A stretch of DNA of 64,000 bases from Cladosporium sp. IMV 00045 (Eukaryota > Ascomycota > Dothideomycetes > Cladosporiales > Cladosporiaceae). A program made the position numbers and the translations under genes. Under the pieces are notes generated by a model. The model searched no databases and had not been told where the DNA came from. It saw nothing but the letters and a program-made list of their open reading frames with translations. Each line of letters begins with the position of its first letter. Positions within the stretch are counted from its first letter, which is position 1. Below are positions 1 through 13,000 of this stretch, piece after piece. The stretch is from contig MSJI02000172.1 of assembly GCA_001931905.2 (NCBI GenBank), positions 1 through 64,000 of the forward strand. Direction: 5' to 3'.

Positions 1-32
1 CAGAAGGGGGATCGCAGGGTACAGGGGCTTAC
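1..32 (-). other. 3' part of an intron of the spermidine synthase gene
   Basis: On the minus strand the reading frame stops being family-like after the codons for ITTQG, where a good donor GTAAGC begins at base 32. The window therefore opens inside an intron and the last exons lie to the left. Confidence 0.75.
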
Positions 33-761
33 AACCTTGGGTGGTGATGATGCCGCCCTCGCGCAGGGCGCCGCGCAGCAGCTCGAAGTAGGGCTTCTGG
101 AAGAGCATCTCGGCCGGTCCCTCGGGGTCGGAAGAGTCGGTGATGATGACGTCGAACTCGTTCTTGTAGTCGTCAAGGAACTTGAAGCCGTCGCCGACGT
201 GCACCTTGACCTTGGGGTGCTGGTAGCCGACGCTCATGCTGGGAAGGTACTTCTTGCTGAGGCGGATGACGGCCTCGTCGATGTCGCAGAGAGTGGCCTC
301 CTCAACGCACTCGTGCTTGACAACCTCGCGCAACACACCACCGTCGCCGCCGCCGATGACCAGCACCTTCTTGGGGTTGGGATGGGCCATCATGCCGAGG
401 TGGGTGATCATCTCCTGGTAGGCGAACTCGTCGCGCTCGGTGCACTGGATGACGTTGTCGAGGACGAGCACCATGCCGTAGTCGGAGGACTCGAAGATGA
501 GCACATCCTGGTACTTGGACTTCTCGTGGTGGACAATCTGGTTGACCTTGAGGGTCATGGCCTGGCCAGGCCACATGTCACTGATCTCGCGGAACCAGCC
601 TGGAAAGGAGCAGCATCGTTAGTTGAGAGGTCTTGGGCTTGAACAGGCTCATCTTTATGAGTAATGACAGTGATGTTTCGAGGTCGGTCTATTGGAACAG
701 AGCGACCAGATCGCAGGGAAGACTAACCATCCTTGATAGTGGGGTGAGTGAGTTCGGCCAT
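33..761 (-). CDS. Spermidine synthase, N-terminal two thirds (partial)
   Basis: Transfers an aminopropyl group from decarboxylated SAM to putrescine to make spermidine in the cytosol. Two exons are visible: 728-761 (start ATG at 761, [12 protein letters not shown]) and 33-599, joined by a 128-bp intron with donor GTTAGT. Family motifs follow in order: [18 protein letters not shown] near the start, [10 protein letters not shown], the nucleotide-binding [22 protein letters not shown], and the catalytic loop [15 protein letters not shown]. About 200 residues are seen against a usual 290-300, so roughly the last third lies beyond the left edge after the donor at base 32. No damage is visible. Identity is secure; only the missing end is unknown. 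Confidence 0.95.
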
Positions 762-1719
762 TGCTGCGGTATAGAAGCGTGTGAGGGTTGGAGAAGGGAG
801 GAAGCGAGGTTGCAAACGAGCAGAAACAGCCAGAGGTCGTAACAATGTTCTCGCGATAGCCATGCGCCGCGGACGCCGTAGTCCACAATTTTTTTCGAGC
901 CCCGCCGCAGCCCAACTCCTCTGCGAAAGTCATCCCCGCAGTGAGATGGCTTGAAGTGGATTGGTGCCTGAGGCTCTAAAGAATAGCCTGAAGTGAGAAG
1001 CATTCAGCACGTGAAATCATTTGATTCCGCAAGACATTCTGATTTTCGATGAGCTGGTCGTATTTCTTGCATCACCGAAAGTGCTTGGCCAATGGGGCAA
1101 TTATTGTCTTACCTGGTCTAACAAGGGCAAGTATAGTTCAGATGTCCCAGGGAACACTATGCGAACGTACATATCGCAACCTGCAAGGTAACACGCGTTT
1201 TGAGACATGCATGGTATTCGACGATCTCGTAAAGGGCGGTGGAGTACTTTCGGTAGGAGATGAGCCCGCGGTATGCACCAGACAGTCAAGGCAGCGCGTA
1301 GCTGCAAGGTCTCTCAACGGAAAACCCGGTCTTCGCGCGCTTATTTCGCCAATGTTGACATTCACGACAGTGAAAGAGTAGAGCAGTGAGAAATAGACAT
1401 TGAGGAATAGAAGAGTAGTACAGACATTACTACGTCAAGCTAGACAAAAGTAAAAACATGCAGCCTGCTATCAAAGCGCAGCCCATCAAAATACAAAAAT
1501 CTCCCAAACTCGCTCACGCCGAGCGACGTGTCGGGAGCGTAAGACAGAAAAAGACAAGAGCCATGTCGTGTCGTTCAGGTAGTCCTTCGCATCATTATCC
1601 GCGTGTTTTAGGCGAAAGTGATTTGTGGCCTATGTCTGTCGGCATGCTATCTTGCTGGGGGTATCGTGTTACGTTTCGCGGTCGTGTGGTTTGCAGACGT
1701 TGCCCAAGTGGCGAGGCGT
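762..1719. other. Intergenic region between spermidine synthase and PMP3
   Basis: About 960 bases containing the 5' leader of the spermidine synthase gene and the 3' flank of PMP3. I see no coding frame with family features, no tRNA and no repeat. Confidence 0.5.
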
Positions 1720-2050
1720 CTAGTACTTGAGGATAATGTACAGGGCGTGGATGATGCCGGGAATGTCTGCGAGAGTGGATTAGTCGGATGATCGCGAATG
1801 CGAGAGCGCGTTGCTTGGAAGGTAGACTTACAACCGAGGATGGTCAGGAGGATGTTGATGAGGAGGTCAGCGCCGCAGCCACGCTCAAGGAAGACACCGA
1901 GAGGCGGGAGCACGATGGCGCAAATGATCTTGATGATGTCGCTGCTGGATATTAGCAGATGTCTTTGATGTGCGCTGTCGTCGCTGCGGGTTTCTGGAAA
2001 GTCGCGGCAACAACGGAAGGCGAGAAAACTTACGATCCGGTGAAAGGCAT
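1720..2050 (-). CDS. PMP3/SNA1-type plasma membrane proteolipid
   Basis: A 57-residue hydrophobic membrane protein of the Pmp3/UPF0057 family, which in yeast influences plasma-membrane potential and salt tolerance. It is built from three exons: 2034-2050 (MPFTGS), 1832-1941 (DIIKIICAIVLPPLGVFLERG, then CGADLLINILLTILG) and 1720-1766 (IPGIIHALYIILKY, stop). Both introns have GTAAGT donors and the phases close exactly. Two transmembrane segments frame the hallmark GVFLERGCG loop, and length matches the family. Because no exon exceeds 37 codons, an ORF scan misses it. The upstream region is CA-rich without a clear TATA box. Very confident. Confidence 0.95.
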
Positions 2051-3509
2051 TGTGGCGGTGGGTTTGTGTGTTGTATATTTGTTATGAAGCGGTATGTGAT
2101 GAGCTTGGTATTATTGTCGAGAGGTATGTGAATCGGGCAGTATGGAAACAGCGTAGCGAAGGAGGAAGGGCACAGCAACCTTATGAATGGCAAACAGCAA
2201 GCGCACGGGTGCCGTGACGTAACTCAAAGCATGTGTCGTCCTCTGCCAGCCATCAGAAACCGGCCTCAGCCTTGCTGAACATTTGAGGCGCTATGGTCAA
2301 CGTACGCCTCCTTTGCTCTCTAGTCACCAGCCTTGCCTGCTTTGCCCAGAGACTTGGAGTCTCGCGGTCCGCATGCGAAGGCTATCCGCACCATCCGTCG
2401 CCGCGACCATTCGTCGTCTATACGCGCCCGTCGAGACCGTCCATCTTGGCGACTATTATGGTGCCGCCACCGCTGCACCCAGACGTGCCGGATCCCGCCG
2501 CCTCTGCATTCGCTGGCATAGGCAGTAAACAATTTTAATATGCGCCCAGCTTGCGCCACAATGGCTTACGTGCATTATAGTCACAAGCCTGAAGCTCACT
2601 GGACAGTCTATGCGATCAACAGAGCTGGCTGCTTCACAATTTCGGGGCCTGGAACACAGTTCGCGAAAGCAGTGATGAACAGGGCTGGGGATGTGAAGAC
2701 ACTGTGGCTGAGCCTTGTGTCGACCAATGGGCTTTCACTCTAACGGTGGGTTGTTTCGAAGAAGGTTACCAATACTGTGGCTAAAGAGGAACGTAGACCA
2801 GCTCGATGCCTACCGATGATGGCAGATGCCAGGTGAAAACAAGAGGCTATCGTCATACTGGCGCACTAAATCCTTGGGGATTTGTCTCTCCATGCTTGTT
2901 TCACCCCATGATCCGCCCTACAGCCACATGACCTCAGCCAATCCGGAGGATTGCAGACTCGACACGCGCATATCGCTAGGTCTTGATGCTTCAAACTTCC
3001 AGACGAGAGGTGACGCAGATTGTGGCGAGTGACCTGTGGCTGGCGTAAATCCATCTCATCAAACTCTCGCGGAGGACTGGTCTGGATCATCTATTCGAAA
3101 TGACAAGCTCTGCCTAGGAGGTCGACATCCTGCTCGGGCCAAGTCAAGACGGCAGGCGACGATATGATGACTTCAACTTGCCTTGACTTTCGCAATCTCG
3201 CCTAGGCAAATTCAGTAAATCAATCAATAACCTTTGAACTCCAGGTTTGAGATCTAGGAACAAATAACGAGGCCTTGTCAGGTTCTGGGGGCTTCTTCGG
3301 CATCAGTCTTCCACTCGGCTCGTGCTATTCGATCGCGACAGACCTCACTACTCTCCAAGGAAGCAGTGCACGACCGTTATGAACCTGTAGTGAAAGGTAG
3401 CTACCCAAGTATACAAGTAATGACGACGAGAAACGAGCCTTTGACAACTTTTTGAGAAACCTAACTTCCCAGTCAAAGCAATTCTCATCAACTTCAATCT
3501 CACCAGATA
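2051..3509. other. Gene-free region upstream of PMP3
   Basis: About 1.46 kb of mixed sequence. Short ORFs exist on both strands, but none has a conserved motif or continues across plausible introns. I see no RNA gene. Confidence 0.45.
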
Positions 3510-4122
3510 GCTTTTGTGCCGTAGAGAGATCTTGATGGCAATGTCGCAGTCCCAGCCATGGGCATATATCACGTCTGCACCTATCATTATTCCATGCTCC
3601 TCAAACCAGCTCTTGCCGCAGAGAACCATTAGCTAGTAACCTAGAATCTCAGCATGAGTGTATGCTACACGTGCACCTATCGCTGATGCTTTGCTGCTCA
3701 AAAGCGAACCGCACCGCTGAGAGCCATGAGGGAGTAGTGTGCAATCCCAGCTACGATGTATGTCATATCTGCACCTATCAAGACTCCCTATGACTAAAAG
3801 ACATGACCGTACCGCGGAGAAACATGGATTAGTAGCGCAGAATCTCATCTACTGCGTATACTAATTGCACCTATCAATCCTCCTATGCGACCAAAAACGC
3901 CACTATAGCCCAGAGAGACGTGAGAAATTAACGTACGATCCCGGTGATACGATATACTACATCTGCACCTACTATCGATCTTATACCATACAAAAAGACA
4001 TCACACCGGAGAGAGACGTGAAATCGTAGCGCAACATCCCAGCCACGACCACATGTCGCGACCGTCCTATCATTTCTCCTATTCTACCCAAAACAACACA
4101 AAACCGCAGAGAGAGCTCATTT
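3510..4122. repeat. Degenerate tandem array, unit about 96-98 bp, roughly six copies
   Basis: The anchor GCACCTATC recurs at 3577, 3673, 3771, 3867 and, as GCACCTA, at 3965, with a diverged copy near 4072. Spacing is 96, 98, 96 and 98 bp. Each unit also carries a CCGCAGAGAGA-like block, a TAGCGCAGAATCCCAGC-like block and a final TATATCAT-like block. A half unit begins near 3510. Copies differ by many substitutions, so the array is old. It ends a few bases before the stop codon of the zinc protein at 4127 and probably supplies part of that gene's 3' flank. Confidence 0.85.
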
Positions 4123-4126
4123 CTTC

Positions 4127-5003
4127 CTAACCCCGCGATCCCCCATAAACCCCCATCACCGAGTCCATATCCCAAGAAGCCTCGCCATTGCTCACTTCAT
4201 CACTGTCTTCACTTCCCTCGTCATCGTCATCATCGTCCTCTGGCTCATACTGAGCAACAGGATATACAGGCTGATTATACTGCGGACAGCCTCCCCACCA
4301 CCAGTGCCGACTATTCATATCGACTTCATAGCCGCAGGCGAAGCAGAAATCAGTCCCGCACTGCGATTGTGACCAGCAAAATACCCGGTTACGAAGAGGA
4401 AAGGAGAGATCCGACCTCGCACACGATGTGATTGCACGCCTCAGCCAACTCGACGCGACAACCACACCCCGGAGCCGGGAACTTCTGCCAGTGTTTGCCT
4501 CGCACCAGCCCGCCGAACGCTTCCGCCTGCATCTTTTCCATCTGGGCTCTTCCAGGGCAGGCGTGGCGGTCTCCGAAAGGTCCGCAGCCTCCACAACCCA
4601 AGCACGACATCTTCTCGCATTTCTCGCAGTGCTTGAGGTGCACTTCTCCAGAGTCAAGCCCGCCACCGCGCCACCTGCCGACGAAGTTGCCGCAGATCTC
4701 CTCTCCAGCGCCGTCAGCTTTGCTGGTTTTGTAAGTGCAATAGATGCGGTCGGCCGGCGGGGTTTCGTATTCGATCTCCTTCTTCCTGTAGGCTTTGAGG
4801 AATTCTTTGGAGAGAATGTGGCGAAAATCTTTAGGGTAGAGAATGTAGTCCCAGCGGGGCGGATAGTAGCGCTCGAGTTGCAGGGCTTGGTCGAAGAGTT
4901 GTTGGATGCAGGCGGCGCAGAGAGTGTCGCCGTCGACGTCGCTGCCGGTGAGGCTGTTGAAGGACTCCTCGCAGCAGTCGCAGACCCAGACTACGGTAGG
5001 CAT
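4127..5003 (-). CDS. RBR/IBR-type zinc-binding protein (possible E3 ubiquitin ligase-like)
   Basis: Two exons, 4416-5003 and 4360-4127, give about 273 residues. Residues 6-36 form an N-terminal cysteine knuckle (VCDCCEESFNS...TLCAACIQQLF). The middle has further Cys/His pairs (KHCEKCEKMSCLGCGG) like an in-between-RING domain. Splicing completes CNHIVCECGTDFCFACG, the C-terminal pattern of the RING2/Rcat module with its candidate catalytic Cys. A very acidic tail follows. The intron is 55 bp and its donor GTCGGA is weak, but no other donor restores the zinc motif. An alternative upstream ATG at 5075 would add 24 residues; the ATG at 5003 puts the Cys cluster near the start and is preferred. 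Substrate unknown; ligase activity is inference. Confidence 0.8.
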
Positions 5004-5584
5004 GGTGGAGGGTGTTGGAGAAGGTTGAAGTGAGGTTGATTTGAGCAGGCTGCTCGACGGAGTGTTGTTTTTCAATGTCGTTGGGGTGGAATATCGAAGC
5101 GGTAGACAAGATGTCGAGGATGCTGGGAAGTGATAGAATTGTAGGTGGATGGAAGAGTGTGGTGTGCGAGGTTTGTTGTTGTGATGGGAGTTAACAGAGG
5201 TTGAATCGCATCTGGGTCAGAGATTCGCAATTTGATACCGCGGGCTTAGCACAAATGTAAACAAATCGACGACGAGCATGTGAAAGTGCTTCCAAGGGTC
5301 GCTCCTGCCTTGTCAAATGTCAAAGACGGGACGTGCATTTTGACCACTTCTGAGTGCAAGCTAGTGATATTCCAAGCTTGATGAATGCAGCGAGGTGGTC
5401 GAGTAGGTGCAGACCGTATACATATATTCATATCGTGTCCTACTCGCCTGTGGAAGATGGTTAAGATCAAGTGCGTGACAGACGTTCAATTCAAGGTAAA
5501 AGGTTGTCGCTCCACCCGATCGCAATAAAAGCTGCGCCCGTACTCCACTCCAGTCAAATGCCCTTCGATCCAATCAATCCTAAC
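5004..5584. other. Intergenic region between the RBR-like gene and Sec17
   Basis: About 580 bases holding the 5' leader of the zinc-protein gene and the 3' flank of the alpha-SNAP gene. No further gene or repeat is visible. Confidence 0.5.
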
Positions 5585-6576
5585 CTATGAGAAGTCTTCT
5601 CCCTTCTCCTCTATGCCCTCCTTGACCCTCAACAGGAGCGTGGTCTTCCACTTGTCCAGCTTGGTCAGTTGATCAAACTGGAACAGCTTGTCGGCAAACT
5701 TCTCCTGGTCACCTTCCTCGGACGCTTCTGACAGATCAACGAGAAGCTGATGTTCTCTTGTCTGCGAGAAGCTTGGGTCCAGCTCGCGGTAGGATTCAAG
5801 GGCACGGTTCGTGGCAACCATGTCTCCAGAAGCCAGATGGCAGATGCCTGCCTTGAGAAGATACTCCTTCACCGACCACTTCATCAGGTTGTTGTTGATG
5901 CTGGATTGCGAGATACGCTCGTAGTTCGCGATGGATTTCGTGTAGTCACCCTCGAGGGCGGAAAGATCAGCAAGCTTCAGGTACAATTTGTTCGCGAGCC
6001 TGAATTCTGTCAGTATGCACACACCAAACGTTCAACTTGTGGCCAAATAACGTACGCTTCCGCATTATCGTTTTCATACCAACCAGCGGCAGTCTCGTAT
6101 GATTCCATCGCCCTCTTCTGGTCGCCGATTTCCAGCTCGTACAGCTCAGCCAGGTTCTGCTTGTGACCAGCCGCTCTCCTGAAGTTACCCTTGAGTGTAT
6201 AGTGGGTGATTGCCTTCTCCAGACATCTCGCAGCATCTTCCGGCTCGTCTTTTCGGTATGACTTGAAAGCGTCTGTAAGGGTGTTGGCCGCATCATCGGG
6301 CTCGTTTAGCTTGTCGGCCTGTATCGAGGCAGCCTTCTCGAAACACTGTCCGGCTTCCTTGTTGGCTTTTTGCATGCGGAAAGCGTTCGCGGCTTGCGTA
6401 TAGAGGTCGCATGCATTCTCGTATTTGTCCGTGCGACCGCCGAAGAAGGAGAATCCACCGCTGGCAGATGCCAGAGCCTTATCGGCCTAGAAATGTTTGT
6501 TAGCAGTATGTTGCGCGCGAGCTGTGAAGCAGGGCAGGCTTACCTTTTGCAGCAGAGCTCTAGGGTCCTGCGCCAT
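5585..6576 (-). CDS. sec17: Alpha-SNAP (vesicular-fusion protein Sec17)
   Basis: Adapter that recruits the NSF ATPase (Sec18) to SNARE complexes so they can be disassembled after membrane fusion. Three exons, 6544-6576, 6056-6486 and 5585-5999, give 292 residues, the usual family length. The start MAQDPRALLQKADKALASA leads into the helical TPR-like sheet. Recognisable stretches are FFGGRTDKYENACDLYTQAAN, the AGWYENDNAEALANK junction created by splicing, and the C-terminal LDKWKTTLLLRVKEGIEE, whose leucines are the part that stimulates NSF. Introns are short (57 and 56 bp) with donors GTAAGC and GTACGT. No oddities. Identity is secure. Confidence 0.97.
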
Positions 6577-7044
6577 GATGATTGTGAGGTTGAGTGTAAT
6601 TCAAGTGTCAAAATATGCTTGAAAAGGTCGTAGGCAGCACTTGACCTGTCTAGGGATCTATTCCATATGTATGTGAGAGGGTTCACTCACTTCGTGCCAC
6701 TAGACCACGCAGTCACGCCCTGGCCTGACGTACTTCACGCTAAGCCCCCGCATTTCCGCTTTGGGTTGCACTTTCGATCTCGTCGCGTCCACCTGGGCGC
6801 GTCGAGGTTTAACGAAGTCGAAACGTCGTGAAGCATTTGTGTGCTGAACCAGCAAAACTCGCCACATCCTATGCTATTGGCATAAGTCGTCACCATTTAC
6901 GCTCACGATACACTTCGTGTTATGATCGTCAACAGCAGCCCATCACAGACATATCAAACGAACGCCTAGGACACCAATCATCATCGCCTTACCAGCACTT
7001 TCCCAGTCAATCACATGCCTTGGACGTCATGAAGATCAGCGCAA
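6577..7044. promoter_or_regulatory. Divergent promoter region, sec17 / MMS22-like gene
   Basis: The two genes face away from each other with 468 bases between their start codons, so this stretch must hold both promoters. I see no clear TATA box or named operator. Confidence 0.5.
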
Positions 7045-10000
7045 ATGAAACGCTGGCAAACTCGCGGAGAGGTCCAGGACTCGGATGAAGAGGAATTGGG
7101 TCTGGAAGATTTGTCGCAAAGTCCAGAATATCCTCGAAAGAAAGTCAAGATTGATGGGGATGATTTTGCAACCGGTCAAGATGCAGACCCGGCAGAGACA
7201 GGTATACATGGGTTGGACGGATCGCCAGCTGCCAAAGAGGTGGATACGGCATCGGACATCGGCGGGCATGTGGAAGAGCAGCAGGATTTAAATGGGCATA
7301 ATTCTGTCCATCTACCCGATCAAGAAAAGGATGATGAGCCAGCATGGACGACTCCTGCGATTGGCAACACCTATGGGCGTCTACAAAGAAAAGCTAGGTC
7401 AACAAAGAGTGACGCCAGGGACTTGATTCCAGTCATCACCGAAAATGAGCAAAATGCGGTCAATATGGAGGATGTCCAGGCAACATATGAAATACCATCC
7501 AGCGGGTCCATCCCACAAAATCCTGTCGCATCCCCGGAGAATGTGGCGCCACAGATTGACATTGATGACTACACAACACCAAAGGCCAACAATACTCAGG
7601 CCGACGACATTCTTAGCAGATTTTCATCGCCCTTGAGCGAACTGAGCGACCCCCCTGAGTCTCCGCCTGCATTTTGGGACTTGCCGGGAAGCGCTCATGT
7701 TCAAACCCACGCAAGAGATTCGCCTCTTGCGGCCATATCAAATGATGACATAGTCGAAATTGATGGACACGGTGTGCCTGCGCTTCTACTCACCCAGGGC
7801 GCTCGTCGCTCATTGCGGGCGAGACAGGAGAAACAACTGCATCCATACATGTATGACAGAGCTCAATACCAACAGCAGTGCCGTGACCGAGGGCTACGAC
7901 CTGTCCATTTAATGGAGCAATCTGCAAACGAGACCCAAGATGCGACCGCAGATCAAGATCATACGCAGCCTACAAGCTCGGCGGCCCGTCCAAGCAGTTC
8001 ATCGTCAAGCTTCAGTGGCTTCCCATCGTCTGGTGCTCAACTAGAAGAGTCTCTGGACACAAACGCTGGTCACTTACAGACGTCTTTTCAGGAAGATGAT
8101 CTGCCAGACTTGGACACCTTGCTGCAAAATCGAGAATACAAAGCTCTTGCGAGGAAAAGAATGCGGCGACTGAAGTCTCGCAAAAGCACTCCTAAAGAAA
8201 TTCGAACTACTCAGTCAAAGCACTTAGGGACGACAGAGGATATCTTTGCGATACCACCATCCCCACCCCTTAGCTCTCGCGACTCCGCTCCGACGACTGC
8301 AAAAGCGCCTCGAGGTTTTCGACTGCCTCGTGGACTTTCGCCCATGCCGCCGCCAACCCCCCAAATTTCATCAGAATTGAGACCAGCCCGTCTTGTTGAC
8401 AGGGAAAGTCAGTCTGACGAAGATACGCCGCCACGTACATCACGAAGGCTTACAGGAGTACGTTCAGGTATTGTAGTCTCATCGGACTCTTCATCTGGGT
8501 CGGAGTCGGAGTCGGAGTCGACGTCAGAAAATGATCAGATGGCGTTGGTCCGTGAGCGTCGACGCATCAGGGGTGTGCTTCCTGCATCTTGGTTGAATAT
8601 TGACCGGAAGGCACATCCTACTCAAAAGCCCACAAGCGCCGAGAACCATGACAGTCGTCCATCGGCTACTCAGCAGGCACCACAAAAAGGAGTGGCACGT
8701 ACGGTCCAGAAGCGATCCACTGTCTCCTTAGGTTCAAATTTGCTTGAGATTTCTGATGATGGTAACTCATCCGGATCAAACAATGCCACACCGACTGCCA
8801 ATCAGCGTACTCTGCCGCCACAGACAGAGATTCCTGGATTCGTTGATGTGCAGGACGACCTCGCGGATTCAGATGACATGGAGGTAGACTGGGTCGACCC
8901 GATGTTGGCCGGAGGGTCTCACCGCCGCAGTTCGTCAAAGCCCAGGGGCAAGAAGAAGTCCCGGACCGACAACACGCACGAGCGTTCCATGCCTGACTTT
9001 TCTGAGGAAAGGAACGGCTTGCGACAGATGCAACGATCAAAGCCGTCCAAACAAGGGCGAACGACAAAGGCTAGGAAGCCAGCTTCGAAGCCATCAAAAA
9101 GACCGCCCCGATTAAGCATCCTTGATGCTCAAAACTCCCCTACCCCACCGGGCAGCACGACACCTCAATTTGTGCGCCTTGCTTCCCGCCAGGCTCGCCG
9201 TGAACCACGCCAAGGACGTCACTCGCCTTCGGGCAAACTGATACATCTTGCAACTCAACAGGACACAGCACAAGCAAACTCTACACTTGAGGAATGGAGG
9301 CAAGGGCGAATAACGCAGCGACGACTCACGCATGCTCATGCAGGACGAAAAGGGCCCGAGGGTGTCGGGAACCCTGGCCAAGCTAGCCCCCAAACACCGG
9401 TCATGAATGGAACGCAGCGTCCCAGAAATCTAGCATCATCTTCGGTGCAACAGAGGTTAGGATTGAGTGCAAGCAATCGAGAGTTCGGCGCAACTCAAAC
9501 AATTTCAACCCTACGTAGGGACGCAGAGAACGGTGAACCACCAGCCCATCGAGCAAGGCCCGGAGAGCAGCATCAGCAGGACACGTCCACAAAGCAGCGA
9601 TCCCGACGTCCCTTGAATGCTCGACCTCCCCAGGTAGGTGCGCGCTACAGAGGGGCTCAATTGGAAACCCCAGAGAGCGCTTATCTTCAGGAGACTCGCA
9701 CTTCTGCCTTTCAACGCCGGATGCAATTATTAACAGAGACTGTGACGCGAAGAACGGCAACACCAGCACCTGGTGGGCTCCCAATGGCACGCTTCCTGCC
9801 AGAGCCGGATGGTGCCTTTCGCACTATCAACGCAAGACCTCCTGAACACATTCAGCCTCGCCATGATGCCGCTCCACAGCCCGCTGAGAACAATTCCAAT
9901 TCTGTACGACTGCCACATAGGCCTCGTAAACGCCGACCCCAACGGATCGATGTTGAAGCACGTCAGTATCGTCAACCCAGCGAGCCTTTGCCGGTAGCGC

Positions 10001-13000
10001 CAATGGAACAAGAAAACGACAACGCAGCTGTTGCCGACCCAGACGAGGTTTTGAAAGGCTTGGGACCTCCAGGAAAACGGTATGCCACCCATTTCGACAT
10101 CAGGCACCTACCTGCAGGCACCTACTTCCATCAAAGCACATTCATTGGAAGCGGGGACCTTGCTGCAGCTATTGCTCCGGATGGACGGAATATGGACGAA
10201 GCCTCTGGCAGCATTCGCATCTATGTCAATTCTGTCATGCACGAGTGGACCGCATGGTCCGAAGAAGTCAGCACTGCGATGGCTGAGATCCCTGCCGCGA
10301 TAACCACGGCTCTGCAAACATCTTATGACATGGCGTTTTCCTCGTGGGATGAACATGTCACTGCCGTATCTTCAAACGTTGACCATATGCTCCGATCGAC
10401 CATTCGATACCTCTCGAGCTGTCTGTATTTCCTTGATGCAATAGACCGAAGAGCTTGCTGTCAGCGAATCGATCAGGTCATTCATGACATCTTAGAGACG
10501 ATTGACGATACCGAACAGTGGACAACCGGGTTTCAGAATTTGCGCCGAAAAATGGTCCAGTATGCCCTGGTTCTCGCGCGCCAGAACCAGATAATTGGTA
10601 ACGGGTTGGCCCCATCCGAATCCTTGAGAACAAGTATCACAGACCGCATCAGGCGATGCGCCTCTAGACTCGCTTCGTGTCTGGTACCTGGAGAGCTCGA
10701 CATGCTGCGGTCAGCGTACGAGGAGCAAAGGTTTGCGTCCACGAGGGAACATGGCATCAGGCAAGATGATTCAACGATTGCCGGAGTTACCATCCTCTAT
10801 CATTGCCTGCGCGACCATCGAAATCCACGTTCGCTATTCTGGGAAGTCATCAGCAAAGCGCTTGGGTTGGGTGTGCCAGGATCTCACAATGCAGCAGACA
10901 TTGATCAGAAATGGTACAACATCTTCACGCTACTTCCGTGCCTAGACTTCGACTCTACTGGTATGATTCAACAAAATCCCAACATACTCCCCGAAGCGGA
11001 CTGGTCATTGCCGAGACAATTAGTTGAGAGGTGCCTTGAGCTCTACCCAAGCACTAGCACCTTGCGTGGCACCTCAATAAACGAATATGTGCGGGCGACA
11101 CTAACAAGATGCTCCCGTCTCTTCAACACATGGCGCTGGTGGAGGTGCGAGCCTTTGCTGAGCGTTGTCTATGATTTCTTCGCACGCCGGAACATGAGCC
11201 TGCTTCATCGGGAGGAGGGTAAAGGATCTCCAGAGTTTTTGGATAACCTCACGGCAGTTGAGGATGCACACTTAGAAGTCGGACCAGATGATCGTTCTTT
11301 CTGCATATTCCTGAAGATGCTGGCAGCCGCACTACGAACTTGGAGAGAGCACAACGTCTATCCGGACAAGAAGATTGGCAGCATAGCATGGCGCATCATC
11401 CCCAACCACGCACGAATCTATCGCAAGGATGCAGAAGTCAAGCAGACGGATCTGGATGCGCTACGCAATCACTTTGATCTGCTCTGCACGCTGTACTTCG
11501 CTTCCCCTCTGACACACCGCCTGCGGGTTGACATGCTACGCAATCTTGTCGACCATTCGAGCTCTCATCGTGAAGCTTGCCGCATAAGTGTACGCGCGTG
11601 GTCTCGCATTGCCAGCTTTCAGATGTCGACAGACGAGTCTGCAGATGCTCTCGAACCGTTCGTCGGATGGTTCAAAGACATGACACAGACGACTATTGCC
11701 CAGTATCGCTTCGCACGCACTGAAGCAGAGCAGCAGTACAATGAGGCGAAAGCACAAGGAGCTATCGGCTTGACTGACGAGTTGCTGGAAAGGACAGTCT
11801 CAAGCAATCAAAGGCAAATCGCCGCCACAGTCGTTGATCTGCTCGCTGCCTTCCGTCGGGCCCTTACTTCTGCAAGCAGTCTCGATTCAGCGCGATTCTT
11901 TCTCGAGAGCTGCGAGCCTTGGAAAGCTTTCGACTCGTTTGATCCGTCGGAAAGGCGCCTGATGAGCGTTTTCAATGAAGCTTTGGATCTCATCAAAGCT
12001 GCTGTTGACGTGCAAAATAAGTTCAGCACCACCAGCCATAACCACGATTCAAGCGAAGACAGTCAGGACTACGGTGATTTCAGCCTTTTGCAAGAGTTTG
12101 CCACAGGTCAAACTACCAGTCAAAACAATAGCAATGTCGATCTTGTCGAGCTGATACAGGAAGCTTGCGCTCAGCTTCTTTCCAATGCCTTTGGATCTGA
12201 AGTTTCTCCTGACGATGCTCTCCTGGCAAGATCGGTCGACATCTGGATCCAGCTTGCCACCTACATGGTTAGCAGAGGCTTACGGTCTTGGAGCAACTTT
12301 GTTAATGACTACAACGCTGGGGCATGGTTCCAATTGCGAGACACCGCACAGCACCGAAAGTTTACGCCTTACGTACTGGCAAAGATTCTCGAGAACGACC
12401 CGGAAGCTTTCGATTCGCTCAAAGAGACCTTTCTGGCAGCTTGGCTTAAGTCACTTGTCGAGCGCGAGTCAACTTTGAAGTATCAGCATCTTTTTACTGT
12501 CGCTTTGCTCAACACCCGGTCTGATGAGCCGCTGCTCTCGAATCTACCTTTCAGTAGGGCCACTACAGCGACAAGTTACCAGATCACCTTGCAAGAACTC
12601 CGACAAGGACGTCTCAACCTGATTTCCACTGTTCTGGCAAACATGCTCCAAAACTATGACAGGACATTGCTCAACAATCCTCATGCGCTACCAGAGCTAA
12701 GGCGGAACTACACTAACCTCCTTCGCCAACTGATGCAGACGATGAAATCAAACTACCAAGATCTTCAGCTTGGTAACCCTGCCGATACGGCTGACAGCAG
12801 CGTGCAAAGCGCCTATGTCGCCTTCGTGCAACAGGTAGTCACTTTCCTGCAGCAATACACCAATGACCACATCTGCGCAATCGACAAATTCTTCCTCGAC
12901 TCGTCTGCATTCCCTCTCCCAGCAACCGATCCAACGTACGTTGTGGGAAGGCTGAGAAGCAACGGCCCCAAGCTCAGTGAAACAAAGACGAGGAAGAAAG

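Noticed and set aside
37..642. Plus-strand frame of 201 codons at the left edge
   Set aside because: It is the complement of spermidine synthase exon 2 and carries no motif of its own.
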